Shown here: piece by piece, positions 16,466-26,242 of the stretch
How positions within the stretch are numbered: the stretch's first letter is position 1
How the letters are laid out: each line of letters starts with the position of its first letter
From: Oleiphilus sp.
GTDB taxonomy: Bacteria > Pseudomonadota > Gammaproteobacteria > Pseudomonadales > Oleiphilaceae
Reading direction: 5' to 3'
Length of the DNA stretch: 64,000 nucleotides
NCBI GenBank assembly: GCA_006212045.1
Contig: PZPK01000018.1
Location: 29,177-93,176 of the forward strand
Program-made: the position numbers and the translations under genes
The notes under the pieces: model-generated
Databases searched by the model: none
What the model saw: the letters and a program-made list of their open reading frames with translations, nothing else
Told to the model about the DNA's origin: nothing

Positions 16466-17725
16466 TTATTGGAGGCTGTCCGAGTGGACGACCTGATTGC
16501 CACCTTCTTCACGTGCAATGTGGGTGCGATTGTCAGCCAGCTGCAATAATTCCAGAAGATTCTGCTGTTCCGCTTCAACGAGTCCGGCTGACACTGTAAA
16601 GTTAAAGTTCATTTCATCCAGAAAGACAATACTGTCCTCTACCAGGTTCCGAAAGCTTTCCAGCAGTTTTCCCGCTTTTCCGGTGTCTAGTCCGGGCATC
16701 AGAATGGCAACGTCAGAATCGTTGATCCTTCCGTAATGGAAGCGATCGAAGGCTTTTGGAAGTAGTTTTGCTAGGTTTGTGATGACGGCATCGGGTGCAT
16801 CAATGCCATATTTATCATGCAGCGCGTTAAGGTGATCTATCGATACCAAGGCGATGCAGGTGGGCAGGTTCTTGCTGCGGCTTTCCAGTAGCAAAGGTTC
16901 GCCCTCTTCAAAGAACTTACGCTTGTTTGGCAGACCTGAAATATAATCATGGTAGGCCATGTGGCGCAGTGCCTGCGTGTGTTCCATGTTTTCGATATTG
17001 TGCAGTATGCGGCAGTTGAATTCTTCCTGTCCGAAAGGTTTGGTCAGGAAATCGTTGGCGCCATTCTTGATAAATTTGGCCGAGAGATCGCTGTCGCCCT
17101 CGCCAGAAAGGCCAATCACCACCAAGTCGTTTTTGCTGACTTCTTTGCGAATGTTCTTGACCAGTTCAAAGCCGTTCATACGTGGCATGTTGTAGTCAGT
17201 GATCAAAAGCTTGATCTCGGGGTCGGCGTTGAGCATATCCAGAGCGGTATCGCCGTCATCGGCGGTTACCACTTCAAATTGTTGTGCGGCCAGCAGATTG
17301 CTCAGAAATTTGCGCTGCATTTTGGAGTCGTCAGTCACCAGAATCTTGATGTTTTTGTTCTGTTCCAGGCGCTTGATCAGCTTGATAACATACTCGTAGG
17401 AAAAACGGCTTTCCTTGGTCACGTAATCGACAATTTTCTTGTCCTGCATCTGTTTGCGGACGCCTTCGTCGAAGTTCCCTGTCATCACGATCGTGGGGAT
17501 CTTTTGCTCAATGGTAAAGTCAACCACCTCCCCATGCGGGGCATCTGGCAAATTCAGGTCAACGACTGCGCACCGGTAGTGTGTTGGGCCATATTTGGAA
17601 ATCAGGGAGCGGGCTTCGTCGAAAGTTTCTGCCACGTCGCAGGCGAGGTCCGGATCCGATTTGCAGATATGCTTTAGGATCTTCACGATAATCGGACTGT
17701 CTTCGACTAAAAGAAATTTTTTCAT
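16466..17725 (-). CDS. response regulator with two receiver domains and a degenerate GGDEF domain
   Basis: The 419-residue product has REC1 (about 1-120, phosphoacceptor Asp56 in VVDLNLPD), REC2 (about 126-245, acidic pair TDDS, Asp177 in ITDYNMPRMNG, Lys229 in LTKPFG) and a GGDEF-type domain from about 250. In the third domain the signature GGDEF is replaced by NDSDV (YGRINDSDVAIL), so diguanylate cyclase activity is not expected; it may bind nucleotide, dimerise or be a signal relay. REC1 looks partly degenerate at its C-terminal half. No histidine kinase is adjacent. Start: MKKFLLVEDSP at 17725 begins exactly at the REC fold; a start 22 codons upstream at 17791 has a GGAGA site and cannot be excluded. 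It converges on purU. Confidence 0.88.
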   Translation of the reverse strand: MKKFLLVEDSPIIVKILKHICKSDPDLACDVAETFDEARSLISKYGPTHYRCAVVDLNLPDAPHGEVVDFTIEQKIPTIVMTGNFDEGVRKQMQDKKIVDYVTKESRFSYEYVIKLIKRLEQNKNIKILVTDDSKMQRKFLSNLLAAQQFEVVTADDGDTALDMLNADPEIKLLITDYNMPRMNGFELVKNIRKEVSKNDLVVIGLSGEGDSDLSAKFIKNGANDFLTKPFGQEEFNCRILHNIENMEHTQALRHMAYHDYISGLPNKRKFFEEGEPLLLESRSKNLPTCIALVSIDHLNALHDKYGIDAPDAVITNLAKLLPKAFDRFHYGRINDSDVAILMPGLDTGKAGKLLESFRNLVEDSIVFLDEMNFNFTVSAGLVEAEQQNLLELLQLADNRTHIAREEGGNQVVHSDSLQ

Positions 17726-18219
17726 TGTTCTGGCCTGAATCAGCGGGCTAATAGTTTTTAGTATCCGGTTTGTATTGAAAGTGCCGGCCATTGGTCTCCG
17801 GGAAGATGAAAATCAAACCGGAGTCCGGGTCTGTTTCACCTGGGCAGAAAGCGCCTGATTGGCCTGAGCAGGTACTCTACTTGTATTAGCTTAGTCAGAC
17901 TTTTCATGGGCTCCAGTTTTTGTGGCAATTTTTAGTCTATAAAATGCGCAAATAGCTGCCCGTTTGGCAGCAGTATGTGTTAGAATTCGCCGCTTTGTTT
18001 CGGCTTGAGCGTGCGGCGCGAGGGACTTTTTCTTCGCTTCGGAATCGCTCGGGTGAAGGCCTCTGAAAAGTAGAATAATAGACGCCTCGATGGCAGCGTC
18101 CCGTCCCTGAGTCTACCTTGCCGAGATCGGTGAAAACAGGCGTCGGGGCAGCGGCACCCGTAGAATCGAGACGAAAACCAGAAATCGAAAAGTAGAATTC
18201 TAAAAGGAACGCGATCCAT
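17726..18219 (+). promoter_or_regulatory. intergenic region upstream of gyrA
   Basis: Almost 500 bp without a convincing gene. A TATAAA-like -10 lies at 17938-17943, but no good -35 is spaced before it, so the gyrA promoter is not pinned down. The sequence after it is rich in G+C with several short inverted repeats and may form a structured gyrA leader. The divergent regulator promoter should be near 17730-17850. Confidence 0.35.
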
Positions 18220-20841
18220 ATGGGTGAGCAAGCGAAAGAAATCCTTCCCGTCAATATCGAAGAAGAGTTAAAGCAGTCATATCTCGATTACGCCATGAGT
18301 GTCATCGTAGGTCGAGCGTTACCGGATGCACGTGATGGCCTGAAGCCAGTGCACCGGCGTGTGCTGTTTGCGATGAGCGAGTTGAATAACGACTGGAACA
18401 AGGCCTACAAGAAATCTGCACGTGTTGTCGGTGACGTCATCGGTAAATACCACCCGCATGGGGATTCAGCCGTCTATGACACCATTGTGCGCATGGCCCA
18501 GCCGTTCTCGCTGCGTTACATGCTGGTGGATGGTCAGGGGAATTTCGGTTCCATCGACGGCGATAATCCGGCCGCCATGCGTTACACCGAAATCCGCATG
18601 CAAAAACTTTCGCACTCCCTGTTGGCAGATCTGGAGAAAGAGACGGTCGATTTCGTGCCCAACTACGATGGTACGGAACAGATTCCAGAAGTGCTCCCGA
18701 CGCGCGTTCCGAACTTGTTGGTCAATGGATCCTCCGGCATTGCTGTGGGTATGGCCACCAATATTCCTCCGCACAACCTGAATGAAGTGATTTCCGGTTG
18801 TTTGACCCTGATGGATCGTCCAGAAACAGAAGTCGATGAGCTGATGGAGTTGATACCAGGCCCGGACTTTCCAACCTCGGCCATTATCAATGGCCGGGCT
18901 GGGATCGTTCAGGCTTATCGTACCGGGCGCGGCAAAATCTATTTGCGTGCGCGTTATGAGGTAGAGCAGGAGAAGAATGGCAAAGAGCGGATTGTCGTTA
19001 CCGAAATTCCTTATCAGGTGAATAAGGCACGCTTGATCGAAAAAATTGCCGAGCTGGTAAAAGACAAGAAGCTGGAAGGGATTACCGAGCTGCGTGATGA
19101 ATCCAACAAGGAAGGCATGCGGATTGTGATTGAGTTACGTCGTGGTGAAGTGCCTGATGTCATCATGAATAATTTGTACGCGCAGACGCAGCTGGAAAAT
19201 GTGTTTGGCATCAACATGGTGGCGCTGGTAGATGGCGAGCCGAAAACGATCAATCTCAAGCAGGCGCTGGAAATCTTCATCAAGCACCGGCGCGAAGTGG
19301 TCACCCGACGAACTGTATTTGAGTTGCGCAAAGCACGTGAGCGTGGACATATTCTGGAAGGTTTGACCGTAGCGCTGGCCAACATTGACCCGGTGATCGA
19401 ACTGATCAAGAGCTCTCCAACTTCTGCTGAGGCAAAAGAGAAGTTGCTGGCTCAGTCCTGGGAGCCGGGAGCCGTGGTCGGTATGCTGGAGCGTGCGGGG
19501 GACCAAAACGCCAGTCGGCCCGATGATCTGGAACCTCAGTATGGTTTGCATGATGGTAAGTATCATCTGTCTCCGGTGCAGGCTCAGGAGATCCTGAACA
19601 TGCGTCTGCACAGGCTAACCGGCCTGGAAACCGAGAAGCTGATTGAAGAATACAAGGAAATACTGGAAAAGATTTTCGAGTTGCTGAATATTTTGAGCAA
19701 TCCGGAAAAACTGATGCAGGTTATTCGGGAAGAGCTTGAAGAAATCAGAGATGAGTACGGCGATGAACGTCGCACCGAAATTATGTCTTCCCGTCGTGAT
19801 CTGACCATTGCGGATCTGATTACTGAAGAAGATCTGGTGGTCACCATTTCGCATGCGGGCTATGCCAAAACGCAGCCGCTGGCAGATTATCAGGCACAGC
19901 GCAGGGGTGGTCGCGGAAAATCTGCAACCTCAATGAAGGATGAGGACTTTGTAGAGAAACTGCTGGTCGCCAGTTCGCACGATACCATTTTGTGTTTCAG
20001 TAACCGGGGCAAGGTGTACTGGTTGCGTGTGTTTGATATTCCGCAGGCAAGCCGTGGTTCCAGGGGCCGTCCGATGGTCAATATTCTGCCACTGGAAGAA
20101 GGCGAGCGGATTACAACCTTCCTGCCGGTGCACGAGTATGCCGAAGACCATTTTGTCTTTATGGCGACGTCTTTGGGAACCGTTAAGAAGACGCCACTGG
20201 TGAACTTCTCTCGCCCCCGAACATCAGGGTTGATCGCTTTGGCTTTGGACGATGGAGATACCCTGATCGGAGCGGCCATCACTGACGGGCAGCGTGATGT
20301 CATGTTGATGAGTAGTTCCGGCAAGATGATTCGATTCAAGGAGGCCGATGTGCGTGCGATGGGGCGCACGGCGAGAGGTGTCCGCGGAATTAAGCTGGCT
20401 GAGGGGCACAGAGTGGTTTCCCTGATTCTGCCGGAGGAAGGTGGTTTGCTGCTGGTTGCCAGTGAAAATGGATATGGTAAGCGCACTCAGATATCGGAGT
20501 TTTCAGTGATCGGTCGTGGCGGGCAGGGCGTGATCGCCATGCAGTGCTCTGATCGCAATGGCAACCTGGTATCCGCCGTTCAGGTGTTTGAAGGTGACGA
20601 GCTGATGTTGATTTCGGATAAGGGGACGCTGGTTAGAACCCGTACCGAAGAAGTCTCGGTGTTGGGCCGGAATACTCAAGGGGTCAGGTTAATCAAACTG
20701 TCCCAGGAAGGTGAACGCTTGGTGAGTGTTGAGCGGATTGAGGAGTCGGCGGTAGACGATGAGGTGCTCGATGACGAGGTGGAGGAATCCAATAATGGTC
20801 AGACTCCGGAAGCGCCCAGTGCCGATGATTCCGTGCATTAG
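18220..20841 (+). CDS. gyrA: DNA gyrase subunit A
   Basis: GyrA is the DNA cleavage-rejoining subunit of gyrase, which introduces negative supercoils as an A2B2 complex. The 873-residue product has the winged-helix/tower breakage-reunion domain with catalytic Tyr122 in [10 protein letters not shown], and the C-terminal beta-pinwheel with the GyrA box QRRGGRGK that marks gyrase rather than topoisomerase IV. The quinolone-resistance region reads [11 protein letters not shown] with Ser83 and Asp87, the susceptible state in E. coli numbering. The C-terminal tail is strongly acidic. It heads the aromatic/rpsA gene run, only 51 bp before pheA. Confidence 0.98.
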   Translation: MGEQAKEILPVNIEEELKQSYLDYAMSVIVGRALPDARDGLKPVHRRVLFAMSELNNDWNKAYKKSARVVGDVIGKYHPHGDSAVYDTIVRMAQPFSLRYMLVDGQGNFGSIDGDNPAAMRYTEIRMQKLSHSLLADLEKETVDFVPNYDGTEQIPEVLPTRVPNLLVNGSSGIAVGMATNIPPHNLNEVISGCLTLMDRPETEVDELMELIPGPDFPTSAIINGRAGIVQAYRTGRGKIYLRARYEVEQEKNGKERIVVTEIPYQVNKARLIEKIAELVKDKKLEGITELRDESNKEGMRIVIELRRGEVPDVIMNNLYAQTQLENVFGINMVALVDGEPKTINLKQALEIFIKHRREVVTRRTVFELRKARERGHILEGLTVALANIDPVIELIKSSPTSAEAKEKLLAQSWEPGAVVGMLERAGDQNASRPDDLEPQYGLHDGKYHLSPVQAQEILNMRLHRLTGLETEKLIEEYKEILEKIFELLNILSNPEKLMQVIREELEEIRDEYGDERRTEIMSSRRDLTIADLITEEDLVVTISHAGYAKTQPLADYQAQRRGGRGKSATSMKDEDFVEKLLVASSHDTILCFSNRGKVYWLRVFDIPQASRGSRGRPMVNILPLEEGERITTFLPVHEYAEDHFVFMATSLGTVKKTPLVNFSRPRTSGLIALALDDGDTLIGAAITDGQRDVMLMSSSGKMIRFKEADVRAMGRTARGVRGIKLAEGHRVVSLILPEEGGLLLVASENGYGKRTQISEFSVIGRGGQGVIAMQCSDRNGNLVSAVQVFEGDELMLISDKGTLVRTRTEEVSVLGRNTQGVRLIKLSQEGERLVSVERIEESAVDDEVLDDEVEESNNGQTPEAPSADDSVH

Positions 20842-20892
20842 GTGTGACCATGCCAATAGTCACTATGATCAAAGTCAGGTTTGGAAGGTCAG

Positions 20893-21990
20893 ATGGGCAG
20901 CGAAAATAATCAACTCGCAGATTTGAGAACAAAGATCGATGCGATCGATGAGCAGCTTCAGGTCTTGCTGAACCAGCGTGCCCAGTGCGCTCAGGAAGTT
21001 GCCAGGGTCAAGCAGGCTGAAGCAAAGGGCGAGGCTGTTCAATACTACCGCCCTGAGCGTGAAGCGCAGGTGCTCCGGCATGTGATGGAGCGCAATGAAG
21101 GGCCTTTGCCGAATGAAGATATCGGCAAGTTGTTTCGGGAAATCATGTCCTGTTGTTTGGCGTTGGAAAAGCCAATGGGAGTCGCCTATCTCGGGCCGGA
21201 GGGCACCTTTACGCATGCTGCGGCGTTGAAGCATTTTGGTCATTTTGTCCAGACCCAGCCATTGGCGGCGATAGATGAAGTGTTCCGGGAGGTTGAGTCC
21301 GGGCAGGCCAACTATGGCGTCGTGCCGGTCGAAAACTCTACCGAAGGGATGGTGAATCACACGCTCGACAGTTTTGTCGATTCATCTCTCTATATCTCAG
21401 GCGAGGTACAGCTGCGCATACACCACCATCTGTTATCGAAAAAACCGCAGCCGCTTGACCGGCTCAAGCGTGTGGTTGCCCATCAGCAAGCGCTTGCGCA
21501 ATGTCGCAAGTGGCTGGATGCGCACTGCCCACAGATTGAACGGATTGCTGTTTCCAGCAATGGTGAGGCCGCCAGAATGGCCTCTGTGGATGAACATGTG
21601 GTTGCCATTGCGGGTGATATGGCGGCAGAGCGATATGAATTGATTCGCCTGAGTGAAAATATCGAAGACCATCCCGACAATACCACACGATTTCTGGTTA
21701 TCGGTTCTGAATTTGTGCCACCCAGCGGTCGCGACAAAACCTCGTTGCTGGTGTCGGTCAAGAATAAGCCAGGCGCTTTGTATCATGTGTTGGAGCCCTT
21801 TCATCGACACAAGATCAGTCTGACGCGTCTTGAGACGCGCCCTTCACATTCCGGTACCTGGGCCTATGTGTTCTATATCGATTTTGAAGGACATATCGAT
21901 GACGCCAGCGTGAAGGCTGTGATCAGTGAAATTTCACCGGATGCCGTGGAAATCAAGCATCTGGGTTCCTATCCGATAGGTGTTTTATAG
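20893..21990 (+). CDS. pheA: bifunctional chorismate mutase / prephenate dehydratase (P-protein)
   Basis: PheA converts chorismate to prephenate and then phenylpyruvate, the branch to phenylalanine. The 365-residue product contains an AroQ-type chorismate mutase (about 1-90, LRTKIDAIDEQL), prephenate dehydratase (about 95-275, VAYLGPEGTFTHAA, VPVENSTEGMV, and TTRFLVIG), and a C-terminal ACT domain for phenylalanine feedback (TSLLVSVKNKPGALYHVL, then LTRLETRPS). ATG 20893 is preferred over the TTG at 20881 because GGAAGG is positioned just before it. In Pseudomonas serC lies between gyrA and pheA; here the gap is only 51 bp, so serC is absent from this locus. Confidence 0.96.
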   Translation: MGSENNQLADLRTKIDAIDEQLQVLLNQRAQCAQEVARVKQAEAKGEAVQYYRPEREAQVLRHVMERNEGPLPNEDIGKLFREIMSCCLALEKPMGVAYLGPEGTFTHAAALKHFGHFVQTQPLAAIDEVFREVESGQANYGVVPVENSTEGMVNHTLDSFVDSSLYISGEVQLRIHHHLLSKKPQPLDRLKRVVAHQQALAQCRKWLDAHCPQIERIAVSSNGEAARMASVDEHVVAIAGDMAAERYELIRLSENIEDHPDNTTRFLVIGSEFVPPSGRDKTSLLVSVKNKPGALYHVLEPFHRHKISLTRLETRPSHSGTWAYVFYIDFEGHIDDASVKAVISEISPDAVEIKHLGSYPIGVL

Positions 21991-22061
21991 CAGGGTGTGC
22001 GTTCGACTGAACGGCTTGCAGCTTTGATGGCAAACTATCGGTATATAAAGAGGAGACAGTC

Positions 22062-23177
22062 TTGGGAGACTTGAGCAAAATTCAATGTGATTATGCCGCG
22101 CTGGCGAATCCAGGGGTGCGTGCCCTTCACCCTTATATGCCAGGCAAACCGATAGAAGAGCTGGAGCGAGAGTTGGGTATTTCGGGTATCGTTAAGCTTG
22201 CCAGCAACGAAAACCCGCTTGGTCCCAGTTCGCTTGCGTTACAGGCGGTTCAGGCCAGTATGAGCGAATGGGCCAGATATCCCGATGGTAACGGTTTTGC
22301 CCTGAAGCAGAAGTTAAGCCAGCGCTATGGTATATCTCCGTCCTTGATTACGCTGGGGAACGGGTCCAATGATGTGTTGGATCTCATTGTGCGTGCTTAT
22401 GCGGGGACGCATTCGGAAGTTGTTTTTTCGCAATATGCTTTTGCAGTTTATGCGCTGTCTACGCAAGCCGCGGGAGCGCGAGCGGTCGTAACGCCTGCGC
22501 AGGACTGGGGGCATGATCTGGACGCGATGGCGGCGGCGATTACGGAGAATACTGCGCTCGTGTTTATTGCCAACCCCAATAATCCGACGGGAACCTGGCT
22601 GACCGATGCGCAAATTCGTGCGTTCCTGTGCAGTGTGCCCGAGCATGTAATCGTGGTTCTGGACGAGGCCTACGCCGAATATCTGGAAGCGGATGAATAT
22701 CCGGATGGCATTGCTCTGCTTTCGGAGTTCCCGAACCTGATTGTCACGCGTACTTTTTCAAAAGCCTGGGGGCTGGCAGGACTGAGGGTCGGTTATTCCG
22801 TCTCCTGCGAGCCGATTGCCAATATGCTCAACCGTGTGCGTCATCCCTTTAATGTCAATTCTGCTGCTCTGGTTGCGGCGTGTGCAGCGTTGGACGACGA
22901 CGCGTATCTGGCCAAAGGATGTCGGGTGAATCGTGAAGGTCTGGCGCAATTGGAGCGAGGCCTGGAAAACCTGGGGCTGGCATATATTCCCTCCGTTGGA
23001 AATTTCATCTGTTTCGATACGGGAAGAGAAGGCGGGGATGTTTATGAAGCACTGTTGCGTCAGGGCGTTATCGTCAGGCCCGTTGCCAATTATGGCATGC
23101 CGGCTCATCTGCGCGTATCTGTGGGTTTGGCTGAGGAAAATCAGCGTTTTCTCGATGCTCTGGCCGAGGTGATCTAG
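22062..23177 (+). CDS. hisC: histidinol-phosphate / aromatic aminotransferase
   Basis: A PLP-dependent fold-type I aminotransferase of 371 residues. The PLP lysine is Lys234 in TRTFSKAWGLAG; NPNNPTG at 171-177 and the DEAYAEY segment are family signatures. Within this supraoperon the homologue (hisC2/hisHb) is thought to serve both histidinol phosphate and aromatic keto acids, which fits its place between pheA and tyrA-aroA. It starts at TTG 22062, seven bases after GAGGAG; a second TTG at 22071 is less well placed. The gene ends one base before the tyrA-aroA start, implying translational coupling. Confidence 0.94.
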   Translation: MGDLSKIQCDYAALANPGVRALHPYMPGKPIEELERELGISGIVKLASNENPLGPSSLALQAVQASMSEWARYPDGNGFALKQKLSQRYGISPSLITLGNGSNDVLDLIVRAYAGTHSEVVFSQYAFAVYALSTQAAGARAVVTPAQDWGHDLDAMAAAITENTALVFIANPNNPTGTWLTDAQIRAFLCSVPEHVIVVLDEAYAEYLEADEYPDGIALLSEFPNLIVTRTFSKAWGLAGLRVGYSVSCEPIANMLNRVRHPFNVNSAALVAACAALDDDAYLAKGCRVNREGLAQLERGLENLGLAYIPSVGNFICFDTGREGGDVYEALLRQGVIVRPVANYGMPAHLRVSVGLAEENQRFLDALAEVI

Positions 23178-23178
23178 G

Positions 23179-25395
23179 GTGCCGCGTATTCACAAGCTTG
23201 CAGTAATTGGTTTGGGTTTGATTGGTGGATCGTTGACCAAGCGTGTGCGCAAGAACGGCTTCGCAGCTGAAACGATTGGTTATACGCGTAACTACAATAA
23301 TGCCAAGCTTGGTGTTGAGTTGGGGGTGACTGATACGGCGGCGGCGTCAATTGAGGAAGCGGTGGAAGACGCGGATATCGTCGTTGTGGCGGTACCGGTC
23401 AAAAGTTTTGAGTCCACGCTGGCTCAGATTAAGCCATATCTTAAAGCCGGTGCGGTGCTGACGGATGTCGGTAGTGTCAAAGGCTATTTTGTTTCTGCGG
23501 TAAAAAAAGTGTTTGGGGAGATGCCCGGGTTTGTGGTTCCCGGTCATCCAATCGCCGGATCTGAAAAAAGCGGAGTAACGGCAGCCAATGAAAGTTTGTT
23601 TGATCACCATAAGGTGATTCTGACACCGACAGAGCAGACTTCGGTGGCCGCATTGGCGCTGGTCAGGGACATGTGGGAATCTTGCGGTGCGATGGTGTTG
23701 GAGATGTCAGTGTCTCATCATGATGAGGTCTTGGCGGCAACCAGTCATCTTCCGCATCTGATCGCATTTTCGTTGGTCGATACGCTGGCTGGTGATGAAG
23801 ACAGTCAGGATATCTTTCGATATGCCGCTGGAGGGTTCAGGGATTTTACCCGGATTGCTGCGAGTGATCCGGTGATGTGGCACGATATCTTTCTCGCAAA
23901 CAGCGAGGCCACCATCGACGTGCTCGATCGCTTTGTGGCTGACCTTGCCATGTTGAAAGCGGCTATCCAGAATCAGGATAGCAATCAATTACTGGGTGTT
24001 TTCACGCGCGCCCGCGCTGCGCGTGAGCACTTTACAAAGTTACTTTCCGGACAATCGTATACCAATATGACTAGTAAAAATGTGGTGTTTAAAGTGCAGC
24101 CGGGTGGAGCCGTTTCAGGTTCGATCAGGGTTGCAGGCGACAAATCCATCTCCCATCGTTCCATTATGCTTGGCGCGCTGGCCGAAGGTGTGACCGAAGT
24201 TGAAGGCTTTCTTGAGGGTGAGGACAGTCTCGCGACATTGCAGGCTTTCAGGGATATGGGTGTTGTGATTGAAGGGCCGCATAATGGTCGGGTGCGTATC
24301 CATGGCGTTGGTTTGCACGGCCTTCAGGCGCCACCGGGACCGATTTATCTTGGCAATTCCGGAACGGGGATGCGCTTGTTTGCCGGTTTGTTGGCCGGGC
24401 AGTCGTTTGATAGTGAGCTGACGGGAGATGCATCACTGTCCAAGCGCCCGATGGAGCGCGTTGCAAAGCCGCTACGTTTGATGGGAGCGCAGATAGAGTC
24501 CGGCGAAGAAGGCCGGCCGCCGCTCAGGATAAAGGGGGGTTGTCAGCTCAAGGGTATCGATTATGACATGCCGATGGCCAGTGCACAGGTCAAATCCTGT
24601 CTGTTGCTGGCGGGCATGTATGCCGAGGGTGAAACCAGAGTGACGGAGCCCGCGCCGACGCGTGATCATACCGAGCGCATGCTGAATGGGTTTGGGTACA
24701 AGGTGCAAAAAGAGGGGGCCATCGCTTCACTGAGCGGAGGTGGTTCTTTGAAAGGGGGCAAGATTGATGTGCCCAGTGATATTTCTTCAGCGGCTTTTTT
24801 TATGGTCGCGGCTGCCATTACGCCCGGTGCTGATCTGGAAATTCAGCATGTTGGCCTGAATCCTACGCGTATTGGTGTGGTGAATATTCTGCGTGAAATG
24901 GGAGCAGATCTGACCATACAGAATGAACGCGAAGTCGGTGGTGAGCCGGTGGGTGATATTCGGGTGAAATATGCTCCATTGAAAGGTATTCATATTCCGG
25001 AAGATCAGGTGCCTTTGGCAATTGACGAGTTTCCCGTGCTGTTTATCGCTGCAACCTGTGCCGAAGGCGAAACTGTGCTTACGGGGGCGGAGGAGCTGCG
25101 TGTCAAGGAGAGTGACCGTATTCAGGTGATGGCAGATGGGCTGGCTCAGCTGGGTGTGCGCAGCGAAGTCAAACCTGATGGTATTGTGATTCGTGGTTCC
25201 AGTATTCAGGGCGGAAGCGTCCATAGTCACGGTGATCACCGAATTGCCATGGCATTTACGATTGCGGCGCTGCGTAGCCAGGGCGAGATCGTAATCAATG
25301 ACTGTGCCAATGTGGCGACATCCTTTCCCAACTTTGTGCAATTGGCAAGGCATGTGGGTATGTGTATTGAGACAGAGGAGCAGCAGGGTTCGTGA
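23179..25395 (+). CDS. fused prephenate dehydrogenase and 3-phosphoshikimate 1-carboxyvinyltransferase
   Basis: A single 738-residue chain combines TyrA and AroA. Residues 1-about 290 are the NAD-dependent dehydrogenase (GLGLIGGSLTKR near the start, VGSVKG, then GHPIAGSEKSG). From about residue 300 comes EPSP synthase with GDKSISHRSIML, NSGTGMRLFAG, RVKESDRIQVMADGL and HGDHRIAMAF. The dehydrogenase feeds tyrosine synthesis, the synthase makes EPSP ahead of chorismate, so one protein holds steps before and after chorismate. The fusion is known from Pseudomonas and relatives. It starts at GTG; an internal Met297 at the junction (ATG 24067) could in principle start a separate AroA, but no ribosome binding site stands out. 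It overlaps cmk by four bases. Confidence 0.96.
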   Translation: MPRIHKLAVIGLGLIGGSLTKRVRKNGFAAETIGYTRNYNNAKLGVELGVTDTAAASIEEAVEDADIVVVAVPVKSFESTLAQIKPYLKAGAVLTDVGSVKGYFVSAVKKVFGEMPGFVVPGHPIAGSEKSGVTAANESLFDHHKVILTPTEQTSVAALALVRDMWESCGAMVLEMSVSHHDEVLAATSHLPHLIAFSLVDTLAGDEDSQDIFRYAAGGFRDFTRIAASDPVMWHDIFLANSEATIDVLDRFVADLAMLKAAIQNQDSNQLLGVFTRARAAREHFTKLLSGQSYTNMTSKNVVFKVQPGGAVSGSIRVAGDKSISHRSIMLGALAEGVTEVEGFLEGEDSLATLQAFRDMGVVIEGPHNGRVRIHGVGLHGLQAPPGPIYLGNSGTGMRLFAGLLAGQSFDSELTGDASLSKRPMERVAKPLRLMGAQIESGEEGRPPLRIKGGCQLKGIDYDMPMASAQVKSCLLLAGMYAEGETRVTEPAPTRDHTERMLNGFGYKVQKEGAIASLSGGGSLKGGKIDVPSDISSAAFFMVAAAITPGADLEIQHVGLNPTRIGVVNILREMGADLTIQNEREVGGEPVGDIRVKYAPLKGIHIPEDQVPLAIDEFPVLFIAATCAEGETVLTGAEELRVKESDRIQVMADGLAQLGVRSEVKPDGIVIRGSSIQGGSVHSHGDHRIAMAFTIAALRSQGEIVINDCANVATSFPNFVQLARHVGMCIETEEQQGS

Positions 25396-26078
25396 CTGAC
25401 ACAGAGCTTGGCAATGATATTCCAGTGCTGACCATAGATGGGCCAAGTGGCTCCGGTAAAGGTTCGGTCACGCAACTGGTGGCAGGGCGTCTGGGTTGGC
25501 ACATTCTGGATAGTGGTGCCTTATACCGCTTGACAGCACTGGCGGCAGAGCGCGCGCAAGTGTCCTTCGATGATGGGCCTTCGCTGGCCGGAATTGCTCG
25601 TAACCTGAGTATCGAGTTCCTGCCTTCTTCGCCCGGGGAGCCTGTAAAGGTCCTGTTGGAGGGTGAGGATGTCACCGAAGCGATCCGCCGCGAAACAACA
25701 GGAAATAATGCGTCCAAAGTCGCGGTACTCGAAGAAGTGCGCGCAGCTTTGTTGCAGCGCCAGCGGGATTTCAGGCAGGCGCCTGGCCTGGTAGCTGACG
25801 GTCGGGATATGGGAACGGTCGTGTTCCCTGATGCACCCTATAAGGTTTTCATGATCGCCTCGGCCCAGGCAAGGGCCGAGCGTCGCCATGCACAGTTGAA
25901 GGCGCAGGGTGAAGATGTTAGAATCGCGACCCTTTTGCGAGAGATCGAAGCGCGTGATGCGCGTGATATGGGTCGAAAAGCCGCGCCACTCAAGGCGGCA
26001 GAAGACGCTGTCACGATTGATACGACTGACCTTTCTATTGAGCTAGTACTTGAAAAAGTCCTTTCTTTGATCGATTGA
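25392..26078 (+). CDS. cmk: cytidylate kinase
   Basis: Cmk phosphorylates CMP and dCMP to the diphosphates. The 228-residue product has the P-loop GPSGSGKGSVTQ near its N-terminus, then LDSGALYRLTAL, a nucleotide-binding GRDMGTVVFPDA and the lid segment RAERRHAQLKAQGE, all diagnostic. It starts at GTG and overlaps the aroA stop by four bases (GTGA), typical of coupled translation. It precedes rpsA, the almost universal cmk-rpsA pair of proteobacteria. Confidence 0.96.
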   Translation: MTDTELGNDIPVLTIDGPSGSGKGSVTQLVAGRLGWHILDSGALYRLTALAAERAQVSFDDGPSLAGIARNLSIEFLPSSPGEPVKVLLEGEDVTEAIRRETTGNNASKVAVLEEVRAALLQRQRDFRQAPGLVADGRDMGTVVFPDAPYKVFMIASAQARAERRHAQLKAQGEDVRIATLLREIEARDARDMGRKAAPLKAAEDAVTIDTTDLSIELVLEKVLSLID

Positions 26079-26197
26079 ACGATTCCCGCATAAATAAATT
26101 TCGGCAGCGTATTGGGTTCAATAAGTTGCCTGTGTTTCAGAGTATCGGGTGCTGGATAAGTCGGCCAGTGACGCAGCATTCGATGAATTAAAACAGA

Positions 26198-26218
26198 CCG
26201 TATTGACTGGTAATACGG
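26198..26218 (+). promoter_or_regulatory. inverted repeat in the rpsA leader
   Basis: CCGTATT and AATACGG form a perfect 7-bp stem with a 7-nt loop ending 24 bases before the rpsA ATG. S1 represses its own translation through leader hairpins in E. coli; this hairpin is a candidate for the same role. Inference from position and structure only. Confidence 0.45.
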
Positions 26219-26242
26219 AGACTAAATTTTACAGGAATTAGG

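Noticed and set aside
16949..17677. 242-codon plus-strand frame opposite the response regulator
   Set aside because: It is a shadow of a clear REC-REC gene; its His/Val/Phe-rich product resembles no protein.
18460..18489. Quinolone-resistance mutation in gyrA
   Set aside because: Ser83 and Asp87 are both the susceptible residues.
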